Positions 25,550 to 34,909 of a stretch of 64,000 bases of DNA are shown here, one piece after another (within the stretch, counting starts at the first letter, position 1; the number at the start of each line of letters is the position of its first letter). The stretch is from JBOFZL01 sp051655155. GTDB taxonomy: Bacteria > Bacillota > Clostridia > Peptostreptococcales > Filifactoraceae. The position numbers were made by a program, and so were the translations under genes. A model generated the notes under the pieces. The model was given only the letters and a program-made list of their open reading frames with translations, was not told the DNA's origin and ran no database searches. The DNA lies in the NCBI GenBank assembly GCA_051655155.1, contig JBOFZL010000029.1, forward strand, positions 24,289-88,288. The letters are read 5' to 3'.

Positions 25550-25766
25550 CTTCTACCTCCAAGTTTCCATCAAATTTAAGTATATCACCCACATCGCACT
25601 TAAGATGCCAACATATTTTATTAATTGTAGAAAATCGAACACCTTTTGCCTTGCCACTACGCAGAATAGAAAGGTTTGCTTCGGTAATACCTACAAGAAC
25701 ACACAGTTCCTTTGAGGTCATACCACGATCCTTTAGGATACTGTCAAGATGTATACATATAGCCAT
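25539..25766 (-). CDS. Small Cro/CI-type HTH regulator
   Basis: A 75-residue XRE-family DNA-binding protein of the short YozG type. The helix-turn-helix spans residues about 14-60 (MTSKELCVLVGITEANLSIL, then INKICWHLKCDVGDIL). GGAGGTGG precedes the start. It sits between the membrane-protein gene and the lipoprotein gene in the same direction, overlapping the latter, and is the likely controller of the three-gene unit. Confidence 0.88.
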   Translation of the reverse strand: MAICIHLDSILKDRGMTSKELCVLVGITEANLSILRSGKAKGVRFSTINKICWHLKCDVGDILKFDGNLEVEDDE

Positions 25767-25777
25767 ACAGCCACCTC

Positions 25778-26746
25778 CTAAATAATACTGTCGTTGTCAT
25801 CTTTAAGGCTCTTATTGGCTATTACCATCTTGGAAAAAATAATTACTCCAATAATAAAGATAATAGAAAATAAAGGTATCTGAATAAAGCTGTTTATATT
25901 TCTTATTTTGCTCATATATAAAATCTGTAATAAATTAAAAGTGGTACTGCTACAAACAGTTACAATTAGGCCAATTCTGCAAACATTTTGCAAATTCTTG
26001 GAAGCTGTCATCGTTTCATCGGAATAAGGGTTAGAAGATAACTCGGTTGTGAAGGTGATGCCGGAGAAAATAACGAAAATACTTACGAAACTTGATACAC
26101 TATCTATCATAAATTTTATGACAACAAATAGATAAGTAAGTCCAAGGTCGCTATCACTGCCTTTGTTTGTTGTCATGATATTGTTGATTTGATTCAACAC
26201 CCCACTTAATCCAACACCAAATATGGAAATTGTAAAAAGTGCAGCTGTAATTGACAGAAGAATCACCATACATTGATACAATATTTTTGTTTCACTAATA
26301 AAGAAAAATCTTACTGCACAAAGAACAGAATATGTTATAATTACCGAATATACCGTTCCGCAAAGGATTGGCTTTGACATAGACATTACTAACTCAGAAG
26401 CACTCGGCAATGGTATTAAGCCGGGGTTAATCATCATGTACATAACGTAGAACAATAACAAAGACAGTACAACCATAAGAGTATCTTCTGCTGTAGAACT
26501 TTTTTTCTTTAAGCGTAGTAAAAGTGGTACAAGTGGAGATAGGCAAAGTACAATATAAATAAAGATTGCAATCATATTTTGTATGCCGCCTTGTAAAGAC
26601 AGATGTCTAAGGACAAAACCAATTTGCTCGAATGGAAAGCAGACAAGATTGTTAAATACACCACTATAATAAAACTTTATTACTGCTATGCAACTTGAGA
26701 ATATAGCTGTAAGTAGCATTATAATCCTTAATGTTCTATTTTTCAT
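25778..26746 (-). CDS. Multi-pass membrane protein of unknown function (DUF2975-like)
   Basis: A 322-residue protein with about eight hydrophobic helices and short basic loops. Pairing with a small HTH regulator is typical of DUF2975-type membrane protein cassettes, but I cannot confirm the family from motifs. Its ATG is preceded by GGAGCGG. A strong promoter lies about 50 bases upstream. It leads a three-gene unit (membrane protein, HTH, lipoprotein), which looks like a small signalling or envelope-stress cassette. Confidence 0.65.
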   Translation of the reverse strand: MKNRTLRIIMLLTAIFSSCIAVIKFYYSGVFNNLVCFPFEQIGFVLRHLSLQGGIQNMIAIFIYIVLCLSPLVPLLLRLKKKSSTAEDTLMVVLSLLLFYVMYMMINPGLIPLPSASELVMSMSKPILCGTVYSVIITYSVLCAVRFFFISETKILYQCMVILLSITAALFTISIFGVGLSGVLNQINNIMTTNKGSDSDLGLTYLFVVIKFMIDSVSSFVSIFVIFSGITFTTELSSNPYSDETMTASKNLQNVCRIGLIVTVCSSTTFNLLQILYMSKIRNINSFIQIPLFSIIFIIGVIIFSKMVIANKSLKDDNDSII

Positions 26747-26769
26747 TTTTCTACCGCTCCTTTATATAA

Positions 26770-26825
26770 ATTATTGTTATTCAATAATTTATACTTATGA
26801 TACAGCGTGAATTATCGTTTGTCAA
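26770..26825 (-). promoter_or_regulatory. Promoter and palindrome of the membrane-protein/HTH/lipoprotein unit
   Basis: On the minus strand TTGACA (26820-26825) and TATCAT (26797-26802) are exactly 17 bases apart. Just downstream, ATTATTG-5 bases-CAATAAT (26770-26788) is a perfect palindrome near the start of transcription, a good candidate operator for the XRE protein encoded in the unit. Confidence 0.7.
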
Positions 26826-26937
26826 TAATTATAAAAAATAATTGGTATGGGTTCAAATAACAAACAAAGCCATCGTTTTTCTTTTTCAAAAAGCAAAACA
26901 AGGTGGGTGTATTAAAGTCGCGCGTTTTTAGGGATAC

Positions 26938-27096
26938 GTCGGTAATGAGCATTATGATAAAATTAAATCTGAACTTGTAGAGCGAGGAATTGAAATAGAC
27001 GATACTGCCGATTTTGTATTAAGTGAAACTAATGGTTTTATCTATAATTTGACCGTAAGAGAAAAAGGAACAAATACACGAATAATTTTATGTTAA
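26938..27096 (+). pseudogene. Short orphan coding fragment
   Basis: A clean frame (VGNEHYDKIKSELVERGIE then IDDTADFVLSETNGFIY and ending RIILC) runs to TAA with no start codon context and no ribosome site. It looks like the tail of a disrupted gene. I do not recognise the family. Confidence 0.35.
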
Positions 27097-27107
27097 TTTG
27101 TCAATGA

Positions 27108-27528
27108 TGTGACACCAAAAATAGAATATTAGAATGCTAATTTGGTATCATGAAATGGATCAACGATCTGAGTCTTTTTTTTGTAGAGGAGTTAAACAAT
27201 TCAACACAGGTTTAGGGGTATTTTTGTAGCGAGTAAGATAGCATCTAATTTGAATCTTTAAATCCTCATAGGAATAGAACTTGAGATGATTGTAAAAACG
27301 TTCCTGATCTAATCTGTGGCTAGGTTCTACTTTGCCGTTATGTCTCAGAGTTCTTGTCCGCTGCGATAGAGTTTGACTGCATGGAAACGAGTTAAAATTT
27401 CATTTGGCAAATAACGTTGTTTTTGTGATAGAATATTCATGACGATAGGGTCCCTTTTTAAATATGTTTTTGTTGATATTAACATTCTAGTGGGTTCTAT
27501 CGTCTTTTTCTACACTGAAGGTGTCACA
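27108..27528 (-). mobile_element. Internally deleted IS481-like element (MITE-like), 421 bp
   Basis: TGTGACACC at the left end and GGTGTCACA at the right are perfect terminal inverted repeats (11 bp if the flanking GA/TC is counted). Between them, on the minus strand, only the first and last parts of a DDE transposase remain. No clear target-site duplication is visible. It could be moved only by a full-length relative elsewhere. Confidence 0.7.
27160..27440 (-). pseudogene. Transposase remnant: N-terminus joined to C-terminus
   Basis: The ATG frame starts NILSQKQRYLPNEILTRFHA, like the N-terminus of IS481-type transposases. It stops after about 32 codons, and a shifted frame then gives RHNGKVEPSHRLDQERFYN and FYSYEDLKIQI, the C-terminal end of the DDE domain. 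Roughly 250 internal codons including the catalytic residues are gone. Family assignment rests on recalled similarity. Confidence 0.7.
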
Positions 27529-28092
27529 TCAATTGTAACTCTACAATATAATTAACAATTTATACAATTAGTAAATTGCATAAAAACCATTTTTTTGATA
27601 TACTGACTGGAATAAGATTTAATACAGAGAATTTTTAAACTAAAGTATCATATTATGGTAATAAGGGAAAAATATTGCAAACAAAATCGGAGTTAAAAGG
27701 CAATTCATCAGTAATATCGAAAGAATAAGGGTAATGATTTCTTTAAAAATGGCATTTAAAATTGCAAAAGAGTTATATTTTTGTATTTGTAATTTATTTG
27801 AAGAATAAGTAGGATAAAAATATCCTCTTGCAAGTTAATAAATAAGATTTGTTAAGGCGATGCTGTATAATTCGAAAAAGTGGTGTAAAATAGGTTTATA
27901 TGAATGATAAATTTCTAGAAAACATTAATTTTAGAAGCTTTTTTATTTTGTAAAACGATGGTCAAAGTATCGCCGCATCTTTGTGCTATGTTTCTTTGAT
28001 ATAAGGTTAAGGGTAAATTGCTTGTGTACCTTATTGGGTTAAAAGTAATTATATTGTAGATCGACTTATATTAAATATAGAGGGAGAACAAA
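27529..28092. other. AT-rich region with no recognisable gene
   Basis: Only short frames occur. At about 27858-27886 the sequence GATGCTGTATAATTCG followed by TGGTGTAAAA resembles an IS256-family end. The region presumably contains the promoter of the two-component operon, but I see no convincing -35/-10 pair. Confidence 0.4.
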
Positions 28093-28782
28093 ATGATTAG
28101 TTATGATTGCTTAATTGTTGATGATGAGATAACCTTATTAGAAGTCACAAGTGAATATTTAAATTTATTTGGAATAAAGACGATTACAGCACAATCGGCT
28201 TCGGAATGCTTGGAAATAATCCAAAATAATAGCATCAAGTTGATTTTATTAGATATAAATTTAGAATGTGAGTCAGGATTTGATATCTGTAAAAAAATAA
28301 GAGATATAAGTAATATACCTATTATTTTTATAAGTGCTCGTAGTAGTACAGATGATATGGTATTGGCATTGCATATTGGAGGTGATGACTATATTCCAAA
28401 ACCATATGCTCTTAGTTATTTATTAGCAAAAATTCAGGTTTTTCTAAAAAGGTACTATCCTGAGAATTCTTCTGAAGTTCTAAAAGTTGGGAAGTGTGAA
28501 GCTAATTTAAAGCATGAAGAGATTTACAATGATGGTAACATGATAAAGTTAAAAGGGCTGGAAAAAAGACTTTTATTTTACTTAATAAAGAATAGAGGAA
28601 GGACGATAGCAAAAGAGGAACTATTTGAAAATGTGTGGCAAGAGAAAATGACAGGAGATAATACATTGAATGTTCATGTTCGCCGTCTTCGAGAAAAGTT
28701 TGAATTAGATCCCAATAATCCTCAAATTCTGAAAACAGTCTGGGGAATAGGATATGTTTTAGTGTTGGGAGATGAAGAATGA
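28093..28782 (+). CDS. OmpR/VanR-type response regulator
   Basis: A 229-residue DNA-binding regulator. The receiver domain (1-120) has the acidic pair DDE near residue 10, the phospho-acceptor Asp in LILLDINLE, and the conserved Lys in PKPYAL. The winged-helix effector domain (about 130-229) ends with NVHVRRLREKFE and TVWGIGYVL. GAGGGAGAA precedes the ATG. It overlaps the sensor kinase gene by four bases (ATGA). It most likely controls the adjacent ABC transporter genes. Confidence 0.95.
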   Translation: MISYDCLIVDDEITLLEVTSEYLNLFGIKTITAQSASECLEIIQNNSIKLILLDINLECESGFDICKKIRDISNIPIIFISARSSTDDMVLALHIGGDDYIPKPYALSYLLAKIQVFLKRYYPENSSEVLKVGKCEANLKHEEIYNDGNMIKLKGLEKRLLFYLIKNRGRTIAKEELFENVWQEKMTGDNTLNVHVRRLREKFELDPNNPQILKTVWGIGYVLVLGDEE

Positions 28783-30038
28783 ATAAAAAACAGCTTATAT
28801 CATACTTTTTAATTGTTTTTTCATTGATATCTTTGATGTGGTTTTATAATCTACCAATTGATAAAGAAAATAATTATGCAGAAATCAATCATGTTGTTAA
28901 AACTATAGAGGAAAATTGGAATGGATTAGAATCAGTGATTCCTTCTATAGACGACATAGACAAATCTTTTTATGTTATTGACCGAAACAATAAAATTATA
29001 TATATATCGGGAGAGCAAAAACGAAGTTCTATAGAAGAGTCTATAAAAAATAAAGATACTATAATTGATATTGTTAAGAATGACATGATTGTAGGTAAAG
29101 TGATTTTCATCAATGATGACTATTATAAATTCATAAATCATTACAAACTATTAAAGATAATATATACAGGTATTACCGTTGTTTGTATAGTGTCAATATT
29201 AGCATTAATGTATCGATTTTGGAAGACTATAATGCTACCCTTGGAACATATGACAGTTTTTGCAGAAAGAATTTCAGATGGAAATCTAGAAATGCCACTT
29301 ATTATTCATAGCAATGATGCTCTTAGAAACTTTGCAAATAGTTTTGATATAATGAGAGAAAAACTATTAATATCTCAGATGAATCAACAAAATGCTATGA
29401 AAAAAAGAAAGGAACTTATAGCCTCATTGAGTCATGATATTAAAACTCCGATTGCAACAATCAAAGCAATATCAGAATTATTATCAATTCAAGAAGAAGA
29501 TGAATTAAAAAGAAAAAAAATAATGTTAATTATAGAAAAAGCGGAGCAGATTAGTCTTTTAGCATCGAACTTATTGCAATCAACATTGGATGAGTTGGAA
29601 GAGATGAAAATAATTTTGAGAGAAGAACATAGCGATACTCTTATTGATATCATTCGTAGCTCTGATTATAAGAATTATGTAAAAGTATGCTATATTTCTC
29701 CTTGTATTATAAGAATTGATAAAAATCAAATGTTACAAGTTTTTGATAATGTAATTAATAATTCTTATAAGTATGCTGACACTGAAATTATAATAAACTC
29801 GTATTTTATTGAGCATTATCTCAGGGTAATAACAAAAGATTTTGGGAACTCCATTGAGAAAGATGAGCTTGTGTTGGTTACAGAAAAATTTTATAGAGGG
29901 ACAAATGCAAAGAAGAATGTAGGTTCTGGTTTGGGATTATATATTTGTAAAAATATAATTGAAAAATCAGGGGGAAGAATATCTTTTGAAAGATCAGATC
30001 AATCTTTTAATGTAATATTGGATTTGCCATTAGCATAA
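28779..30038 (+). CDS. Sensor histidine kinase
   Basis: A 419-residue membrane kinase. TM1 (about 6-24), an extracellular sensor loop of about 95-100 residues, and TM2 (about 125-147) are followed by HAMP (about 150-200), the dimerisation/phospho-acceptor helix with LSHDIKTPIATIKA (His about 218), and the ATPase domain with N box NVINNSYKYAD and G2 box GSGLGLYICKNIIE. The sizeable extracellular loop differs from short-loop BceS-type kinases. It is coupled to the response regulator and followed by a terminator. Confidence 0.94.
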   Translation: MNKKQLISYFLIVFSLISLMWFYNLPIDKENNYAEINHVVKTIEENWNGLESVIPSIDDIDKSFYVIDRNNKIIYISGEQKRSSIEESIKNKDTIIDIVKNDMIVGKVIFINDDYYKFINHYKLLKIIYTGITVVCIVSILALMYRFWKTIMLPLEHMTVFAERISDGNLEMPLIIHSNDALRNFANSFDIMREKLLISQMNQQNAMKKRKELIASLSHDIKTPIATIKAISELLSIQEEDELKRKKIMLIIEKAEQISLLASNLLQSTLDELEEMKIILREEHSDTLIDIIRSSDYKNYVKVCYISPCIIRIDKNQMLQVFDNVINNSYKYADTEIIINSYFIEHYLRVITKDFGNSIEKDELVLVTEKFYRGTNAKKNVGSGLGLYICKNIIEKSGGRISFERSDQSFNVILDLPLA

Positions 30039-30102
30039 AAATTAATAATTAGTTTATAATATTTAATCTTATAAACTTTATATCTTATAAACTATAAATA
30101 AG

Positions 30103-30141
30103 AGGGTGTCGCATTAAAACGGAGCGATACCCTTTATTTTT
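30103..30141 (+). terminator. Terminator after the two-component operon
   Basis: AGGGTGTCGC and GCGATACCCT form a 10-bp stem (one G-T pair) followed by TTATTTTTA. Confidence 0.85.
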
Positions 30142-30196
30142 ATATTGTTTTATAATAAAAACCATAGCTTTGCTTTAATGAGTAAAAGCATTTCAT

Positions 30197-30236
30197 TTAA
30201 GGAAATTTATGTTCCAGTTAAGGAATGTTAAGAATC
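30197..30236 (+). promoter_or_regulatory. Direct repeats, likely response-regulator site
   Basis: TTAAGGAA occurs at 30197 and 30218 and TTAAGAAT at 30228, that is 21 and 10 bases apart, so on the same face of the helix. Head-to-tail repeats at about 10-bp spacing are typical OmpR-family sites. They lie 70-110 bases before the ABC ATPase start. Confidence 0.55.
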
Positions 30237-30308
30237 AGATAAAGATTGATAAGTTTTAATGTGGTAACATATATATAGTTGACAAGGAATTAATGCGAGG
30301 TGATTATA

Positions 30309-31079
30309 GTGACTAAAAACAGAGTAACAATACTTAAAACTGAAAAACTATGCAAGAGTTTCAATAAGAAGGATTACAATGAACATATATTGAAAAACAT
30401 TGATTTAGAGATATATGAAAATGATTTTACTGTTATTATGGGTGCGTCTGGTTCTGGAAAATCGACACTACTTTATATGTTATCTGGAATGGATACACCA
30501 TCATTAGGAAAGGTAATTTTTAAAGATGAAATAATTTCTCAAAAAGATAATAATGGGTTATCGCTTTTTAGAAAAAATCACTGTGGTTTTGTATTTCAGC
30601 AAATTAATCTTATAAATAATTTGACAGTATTAGATAATGTTGTTGTATGTGGTCTACTTAAAAATAACAGAGTTTCAGAAGTTGTTGAAAATGCGAAAAA
30701 ATTGTTAAAGGATGTAGGAATAAATGAAAAAATATACAGAAACAGTCCAACCCAAATATCAGGTGGTGAGGCCCAACGAATAGCTATTGCACGTGCAGAA
30801 ATAAATCAACCAGATATTATCTTTGCTGATGAGCCAACCGGTGCATTGAATTCAAATTCAGGGAATATGGTATTGGAACTGTTGTCAAAAATATATCTGC
30901 AAGGACGTACCATTCTCATGGTTACACATGATTTTAATGCGGCATTAAGAGGAAATAGAGTGATTTATTTAAAGGATGGAATTATATGCGGAGAATGCAA
31001 TCTTGGTAGATTTGATTTGGAAAATAATTCTGAAAGATATAAAAGTTTGGAGAATTTTTTAAAAAAAATGGGATGGTGA
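30309..31079 (+). CDS. ABC transporter ATP-binding protein (MacB/LolD type)
   Basis: A 256-residue ATPase. Walker A GASGSGKST (about 47), Q-loop VFQQINLI, signature ISGGEAQRIAIARA, Walker B IIFADEPTGALN and H-loop MVTHDF are all present. GTG is chosen as the start because GAGGTG is 6 bases upstream; an earlier GTG would include the site. It pairs with the next gene's FtsX-like permease. With the upstream two-component system this looks like a peptide-antibiotic sensing and resistance or export module; the substrate is unknown. Confidence 0.92.
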   Translation: MTKNRVTILKTEKLCKSFNKKDYNEHILKNIDLEIYENDFTVIMGASGSGKSTLLYMLSGMDTPSLGKVIFKDEIISQKDNNGLSLFRKNHCGFVFQQINLINNLTVLDNVVVCGLLKNNRVSEVVENAKKLLKDVGINEKIYRNSPTQISGGEAQRIAIARAEINQPDIIFADEPTGALNSNSGNMVLELLSKIYLQGRTILMVTHDFNAALRGNRVIYLKDGIICGECNLGRFDLENNSERYKSLENFLKKMGW

Positions 31080-33439
31080 TGGAAATGAATCGCATATGGA
31101 TGTTAACTTTTGCAAGAATTAAGAAAAATATTTATGCATCCCTTGTTTTTGTTTTGATGATTTCGATATCTTCATTTTTAATTACCACATCATTTTCGGT
31201 AGAAGACAGTTTTGGAATTCTATTTGATAATTTATATAAATCTACAAATAGTGCTGATTATACCGTGATATTTCCAAAATCATATGTTGATTCAAACGAT
31301 GAACTGTATGAATTTCTGAGAAAAGATATTCAAGCATCAGGCTATGAAACAGAAGATGCGTTAATTTTTTTGAAAACACCTATTTTCACAGAGAAGAGTG
31401 GAAAATTACAAGGGTCATGGATAATCAGAAATATGGATATTCCAAGGAATATTTCTAAAATAAAAATTATTGAGAGAGCAAGAGATATTTATGACAATTC
31501 TATATATGTTCCATATATTTGTAAATCGTTGTTTGGCTTTGAATTAGGTTCTGAATTGAACTTTGAATATGGTGGAGAGGTTAAGACATTTATTATTTCA
31601 GGATTTACGGAAGATATATTATATGGGAACAAAGCATCTATAGCGTTTACAGTTACAGAAGGAATGTTTCGTGAAATGAGTGGCTATATGAGCGAGGAAG
31701 AACAATCAAAGATTGTTCTTATAAAATCGGAGAGTTCATCGTTAAAGCAAAAATTTATACAATATATAAAAGAGGCACCTTACGCAACGGGCGTAAGTAG
31801 AGAAGAGGCTATGTTTTCAATGTATTCTACATTGAATGTGTACAAAAAAGTTTTGTTATTTTTCTCCATGATCAATCTTGTCATTGTGTGTTTGGTTATG
31901 CATTTTAGAATTAGGGATAGTTTTTATAAAGATTACAAAGATATTGGAGTTCTAAGAGCCTTAGGATTTAGTAATAATGATATACGAAATTTATTTATTT
32001 TCCAATATGCTTTGCTAAGCGCTATAGGCACTGCCCTAGGGATGTTATTTTTTATATTATTTTCGTCAAAGATAATGCCTTCTATAACAGCTGAAACTGG
32101 CATTCAATGGCAAAACTTTTTCCATGTTGTGAGAATGGGCGAAATCATTTTTTTAAATTGGTTTATTGTTATTTTGCTTGCAACTTGTTTTACGATGATT
32201 ATAAAGAAGATTAATCCGGTTGTGGCATTAAGAGGTTATAACAGTAACTTTCTTAGGAAGACGAGCCATTCATTTTTTAGCAGAATACATTTACCTTTAA
32301 ATCTAGTATCAGCTATATATTTATTTTTTAGTAGAAGAAAACAGAATCTTATTATTATATTAATCATATCTATAGCAATGATGTCATCTTCGTTCTTTTT
32401 AACATTATTTACAAATATAGTTAGAAATGAAAATGGTTTATCACAAATAAGTGGTATGGAAAAATTTGATATTGTTTTAAAATTTAAAGAAGAATCAAAC
32501 TATGATAAATATTATGATATTATTGATAATATAGATGGGGTAAAAGACGTTATAAAATCTATTGGACCAGGTGCTGGAGAACTGTTGTGTGATGATTTGA
32601 CTGTTGGAAGAGTAACTGTATATAGTGACTATGATAAGATTGAAAAAATTGGATTGTATGAAGGAAGATATCCTAAACATGACAATGAAATTGCTATATC
32701 AGCAAATTTATCAAAAGAATTAGGTAAAAGTATTGGAGATGTTGTTTTTATAAGAAATGAATATACTGATAAAGAACGTGCCGAACAATTTATTGTAACA
32801 GGACTAACACAAGGTAGTTATACAGGAGGTATGGATATTTATTTCAAATTGGAAGGATTGAAAAAAATCGATCCAAGTGCATTGTGGGAGGTTCTATATC
32901 TATATTTGCCAGAGAATGCTGATGTAGAAAATGTAATTTCAGAAATAAAACTAAAAATGGGGAGCGATCTTTTATATATTGAAAACTTTAAAGAGTTATT
33001 TGATTCTCAATTTTATTCTGTGAAAATGAATATTGCATCCGTAGTTTACTTTGCACTTGGCATGAGTCTATTAATAACACTTGTTATAGTAATTTTATTA
33101 ACAAAAACGGTAATGTTGAATAATGAACATGACTTTGGAGTAATGAGAGCTATGGGGTATACGACGTACCAAATTTCTACCCAAGTTTCTATTAGCATTG
33201 TACCGATACTTCTTGCTGCTGCTGTTGTTAGCTATTTGTTATCAATATTATTTACAAATAAGATATTAGTATTGGTATTACAGGGTATGGGGGTGTATAA
33301 TTTGAAATTTGAGTTGCCAAATGGATTTATAGCTTTCTATATAGTTGTAACTATTTTCTCATCATATATAATCTCCATGTTGTATTTATATAGAATGAGA
33401 AGATATTCTCCAAATTATTTTATTAAAGAAGGAGAATAA
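31079..33439 (+). CDS. FtsX-family ABC transporter permease, large two-domain type
   Basis: A 786-residue permease. TM1 (about 15-35), a 190-residue extracellular domain, three helices (about 260-370), a second N-terminal-like helix near 415, a second extracellular domain (about 440-630) and three final helices give two tandem MacB/FtsX modules. Its ATG overlaps the ATPase stop (TGATG); a second in-frame ATG two codons later is possible. Length and duplication match exporters of LolE/YknZ-like peptide or antimicrobial systems, not the 650-residue BceB. No terminator directly follows; IS30 debris does. Confidence 0.88.
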   Translation: MEMNRIWMLTFARIKKNIYASLVFVLMISISSFLITTSFSVEDSFGILFDNLYKSTNSADYTVIFPKSYVDSNDELYEFLRKDIQASGYETEDALIFLKTPIFTEKSGKLQGSWIIRNMDIPRNISKIKIIERARDIYDNSIYVPYICKSLFGFELGSELNFEYGGEVKTFIISGFTEDILYGNKASIAFTVTEGMFREMSGYMSEEEQSKIVLIKSESSSLKQKFIQYIKEAPYATGVSREEAMFSMYSTLNVYKKVLLFFSMINLVIVCLVMHFRIRDSFYKDYKDIGVLRALGFSNNDIRNLFIFQYALLSAIGTALGMLFFILFSSKIMPSITAETGIQWQNFFHVVRMGEIIFLNWFIVILLATCFTMIIKKINPVVALRGYNSNFLRKTSHSFFSRIHLPLNLVSAIYLFFSRRKQNLIIILIISIAMMSSSFFLTLFTNIVRNENGLSQISGMEKFDIVLKFKEESNYDKYYDIIDNIDGVKDVIKSIGPGAGELLCDDLTVGRVTVYSDYDKIEKIGLYEGRYPKHDNEIAISANLSKELGKSIGDVVFIRNEYTDKERAEQFIVTGLTQGSYTGGMDIYFKLEGLKKIDPSALWEVLYLYLPENADVENVISEIKLKMGSDLLYIENFKELFDSQFYSVKMNIASVVYFALGMSLLITLVIVILLTKTVMLNNEHDFGVMRAMGYTTYQISTQVSISIVPILLAAAVVSYLLSILFTNKILVLVLQGMGVYNLKFELPNGFIAFYIVVTIFSSYIISMLYLYRMRRYSPNYFIKEGE

Positions 33440-33477
33440 TTAAATTAACTCATTGTAAAATGAAATTGAAGGGTAGA

Positions 33478-34257
33478 TTGTAAAATCAAATTGAACACAT
33501 AAAAAAATCCATAGTAGATGGATTTCTGTTAGAATATGTTCCCTAAGCATCTAATCCCTTGTACAAAAACCATCTACAATATGTTTTGGAAGGGGGCATT
33601 GCCACTAACGCTGTTTGAGATGCCAGAGCTTTTAGGAAGAAGAAAGCGAGGCAAGGTACGTGTTGAAAGCGAATTAATAGCACGATTATCGATTTACGCC
33701 CTAAAGAGGTTGAAGATAGAACACAGTTTGGTCATTGGGAAGCAGATACTGTAATCGGTAAGAAGAGAAAGAATGAAGCAGTTGTTTTTTCCATTGTCGA
33801 GAGACTTACTGGATACTATCTTTGCCTTAGAATTGCCGGAAAAACCACACATGCTATCTCTAATGCCATGAGATATCTTCATGATGATTATGGTCATTGC
33901 TTTTCTCAAGTTTTCAACACTATTACCAGTGATAACGGCAGTGAGTTTGCTTCATTCTCTGATACGGAAGGTTATGGTTCGCAAATTTATTTTGCTCATC
34001 CTTATTCTTCTTGGGAACGACCTGTTAATGAGAGAACAAATCGTATGCTACGCCGATTTATCCCTAAAGGTACTTCTATTAACGACTACACACATGAACA
34101 GATATTATCTTTTGCTGATCAAATAAATGATATGCCTCGTAGACGCCTTGGATATCCCACTCCAGCTGAGCTATTTGATGTGTATCTTGATAAGATTTAC
34201 AAGTTATAAATTCATATTGGACATTATTCTGGCTATGTGTTCAATTTGATATTGCAA
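33478..34257 (+). mobile_element. Truncated IS30-family element
   Basis: The left end TTGTAAAATCAAATTG with AACACATA and the right end (reverse complement at 34234-34257) match over 24 bases with two mismatches. At 780 bp it is shorter than the usual 1.1 kb because the 5' part of the transposase is gone. A second near copy of the left end (TTGTAAAATGAAATTGAA) lies 25 bases upstream. Confidence 0.75.
33536..34209 (+). pseudogene. IS30 transposase remnant
   Basis: Reads TKTIYNMFWKG, then after a frameshift near 33685 the DDE core: DLRPKEVEDRTQFGHWEADT (first Asp), ITSDNGSEFA (second Asp) and the terminal NERTNRMLRRFIPKGT with the catalytic Glu, ending PTPAELFDVYLDKIY. The N-terminal HTH is missing. 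Not functional. Confidence 0.88.
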
Positions 34258-34288
34258 TTTAGGAAAAAAATAGATTAATACTATTTTT

Positions 34289-34325
34289 GAAGCGATTAAG
34301 ATAAAAAACCTTAGTCGCTTTTTTG
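34289..34325 (+). terminator. Terminator downstream of the IS30 remnant
   Basis: AAGCGATTAAG and CTTAGTCGCTT (one T-G pair) form an 11-bp stem followed by TTTTTG. It may be the original end of the ABC transporter operon, displaced by the IS30 insertion. Confidence 0.8.
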
Positions 34326-34356
34326 TTGCCACGAAACATATAAGGGGCAATTAAAA

Positions 34357-34520
34357 ATGCAAAAAGAAAAAACATTATTCCCCTCAGACGAAAGCCTGCT
34401 TAAAATGCTGTACCTGCCACAGTGGATATCACGAAAAAGTGGAGCGACCACAGGCCGGATTGGGGTGTAATACACTCTTAATTAGAGATTTACTTTGAAG
34501 AACGCTTGGCAGACTATTAA
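34357..34520 (+). pseudogene. C-terminal fragment of an IS256-family transposase
   Basis: LFPSDESLLKMLYL, then after a one-base shift TVDITKKWSDHRPDWGVIHS, a TAA, and LEIYFEERLADY before the final stop, matching the extreme C-terminus of IS256 (Mutator) transposases. Only about 50 codons survive. A 12-bp hairpin follows immediately. Confidence 0.75.
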
Positions 34521-34550
34521 TAAAACCGGTCAAAATCAACTGGTTTTATT
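34519..34550 (+). terminator. Hairpin after the IS256 fragment
   Basis: AATAAAACCGGT and ACTGGTTTTATT form a 12-bp stem around CAAAATCA; with A/T-rich arms it could act in both directions. Confidence 0.65.
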
Positions 34551-34909
34551 GACGTGCCAAAAAACAGCTTTATTATGCAGATAAGGGTAGAAGCCTGAAA
34601 TAACGGTTCTGCCCTTGCATAACTATCAACATATCTTATGTCAGTTTTTTATGTTTACACAAAACTTGAAGCTCTCTCTAGGCGGTATCCTTGAATATTT
34701 TATTTCTACACAATTTCTGCTATGTAACTTTCTTCTCATACCTATAACACCATGAACGTCCATTTTGCCAAACTTTCACAAAGAAAAAACGCTGCAATTG
34801 CAAAAAGATTACAACGTTTCTTTGGTCGGCTAATTGTTTTCTTATTTTTCCCTATTACATTCTACTGTTCACCTTTAGTTTTAGATATGAATATACATAT
34901 CATTTAGAG
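34551..34909. other. Gene-free region with hairpins and a possible IS256 end
   Basis: No coding sequence seen. It holds an imperfect inverted repeat (AGGGTAGAA.../TTCTGCCCT, 34578-34620) and GTTTACACAAAACTTGAAGC at about 34653, which resembles an IS256-family terminal repeat in the orientation expected for the right end of the element whose transposase tail lies upstream. Confidence 0.4.

Noticed and set aside
27660..27810. Short frame ending VMISLKMAFKIAKELYF before 27.8 kb
   Set aside because: Slight likeness to a permease N-terminus, but too short and without ribosome site or continuation.
33694..33909. Minus-strand frame in the IS30 remnant
   Set aside because: Antisense of the IS30 DDE region, which reads clearly on the plus strand.
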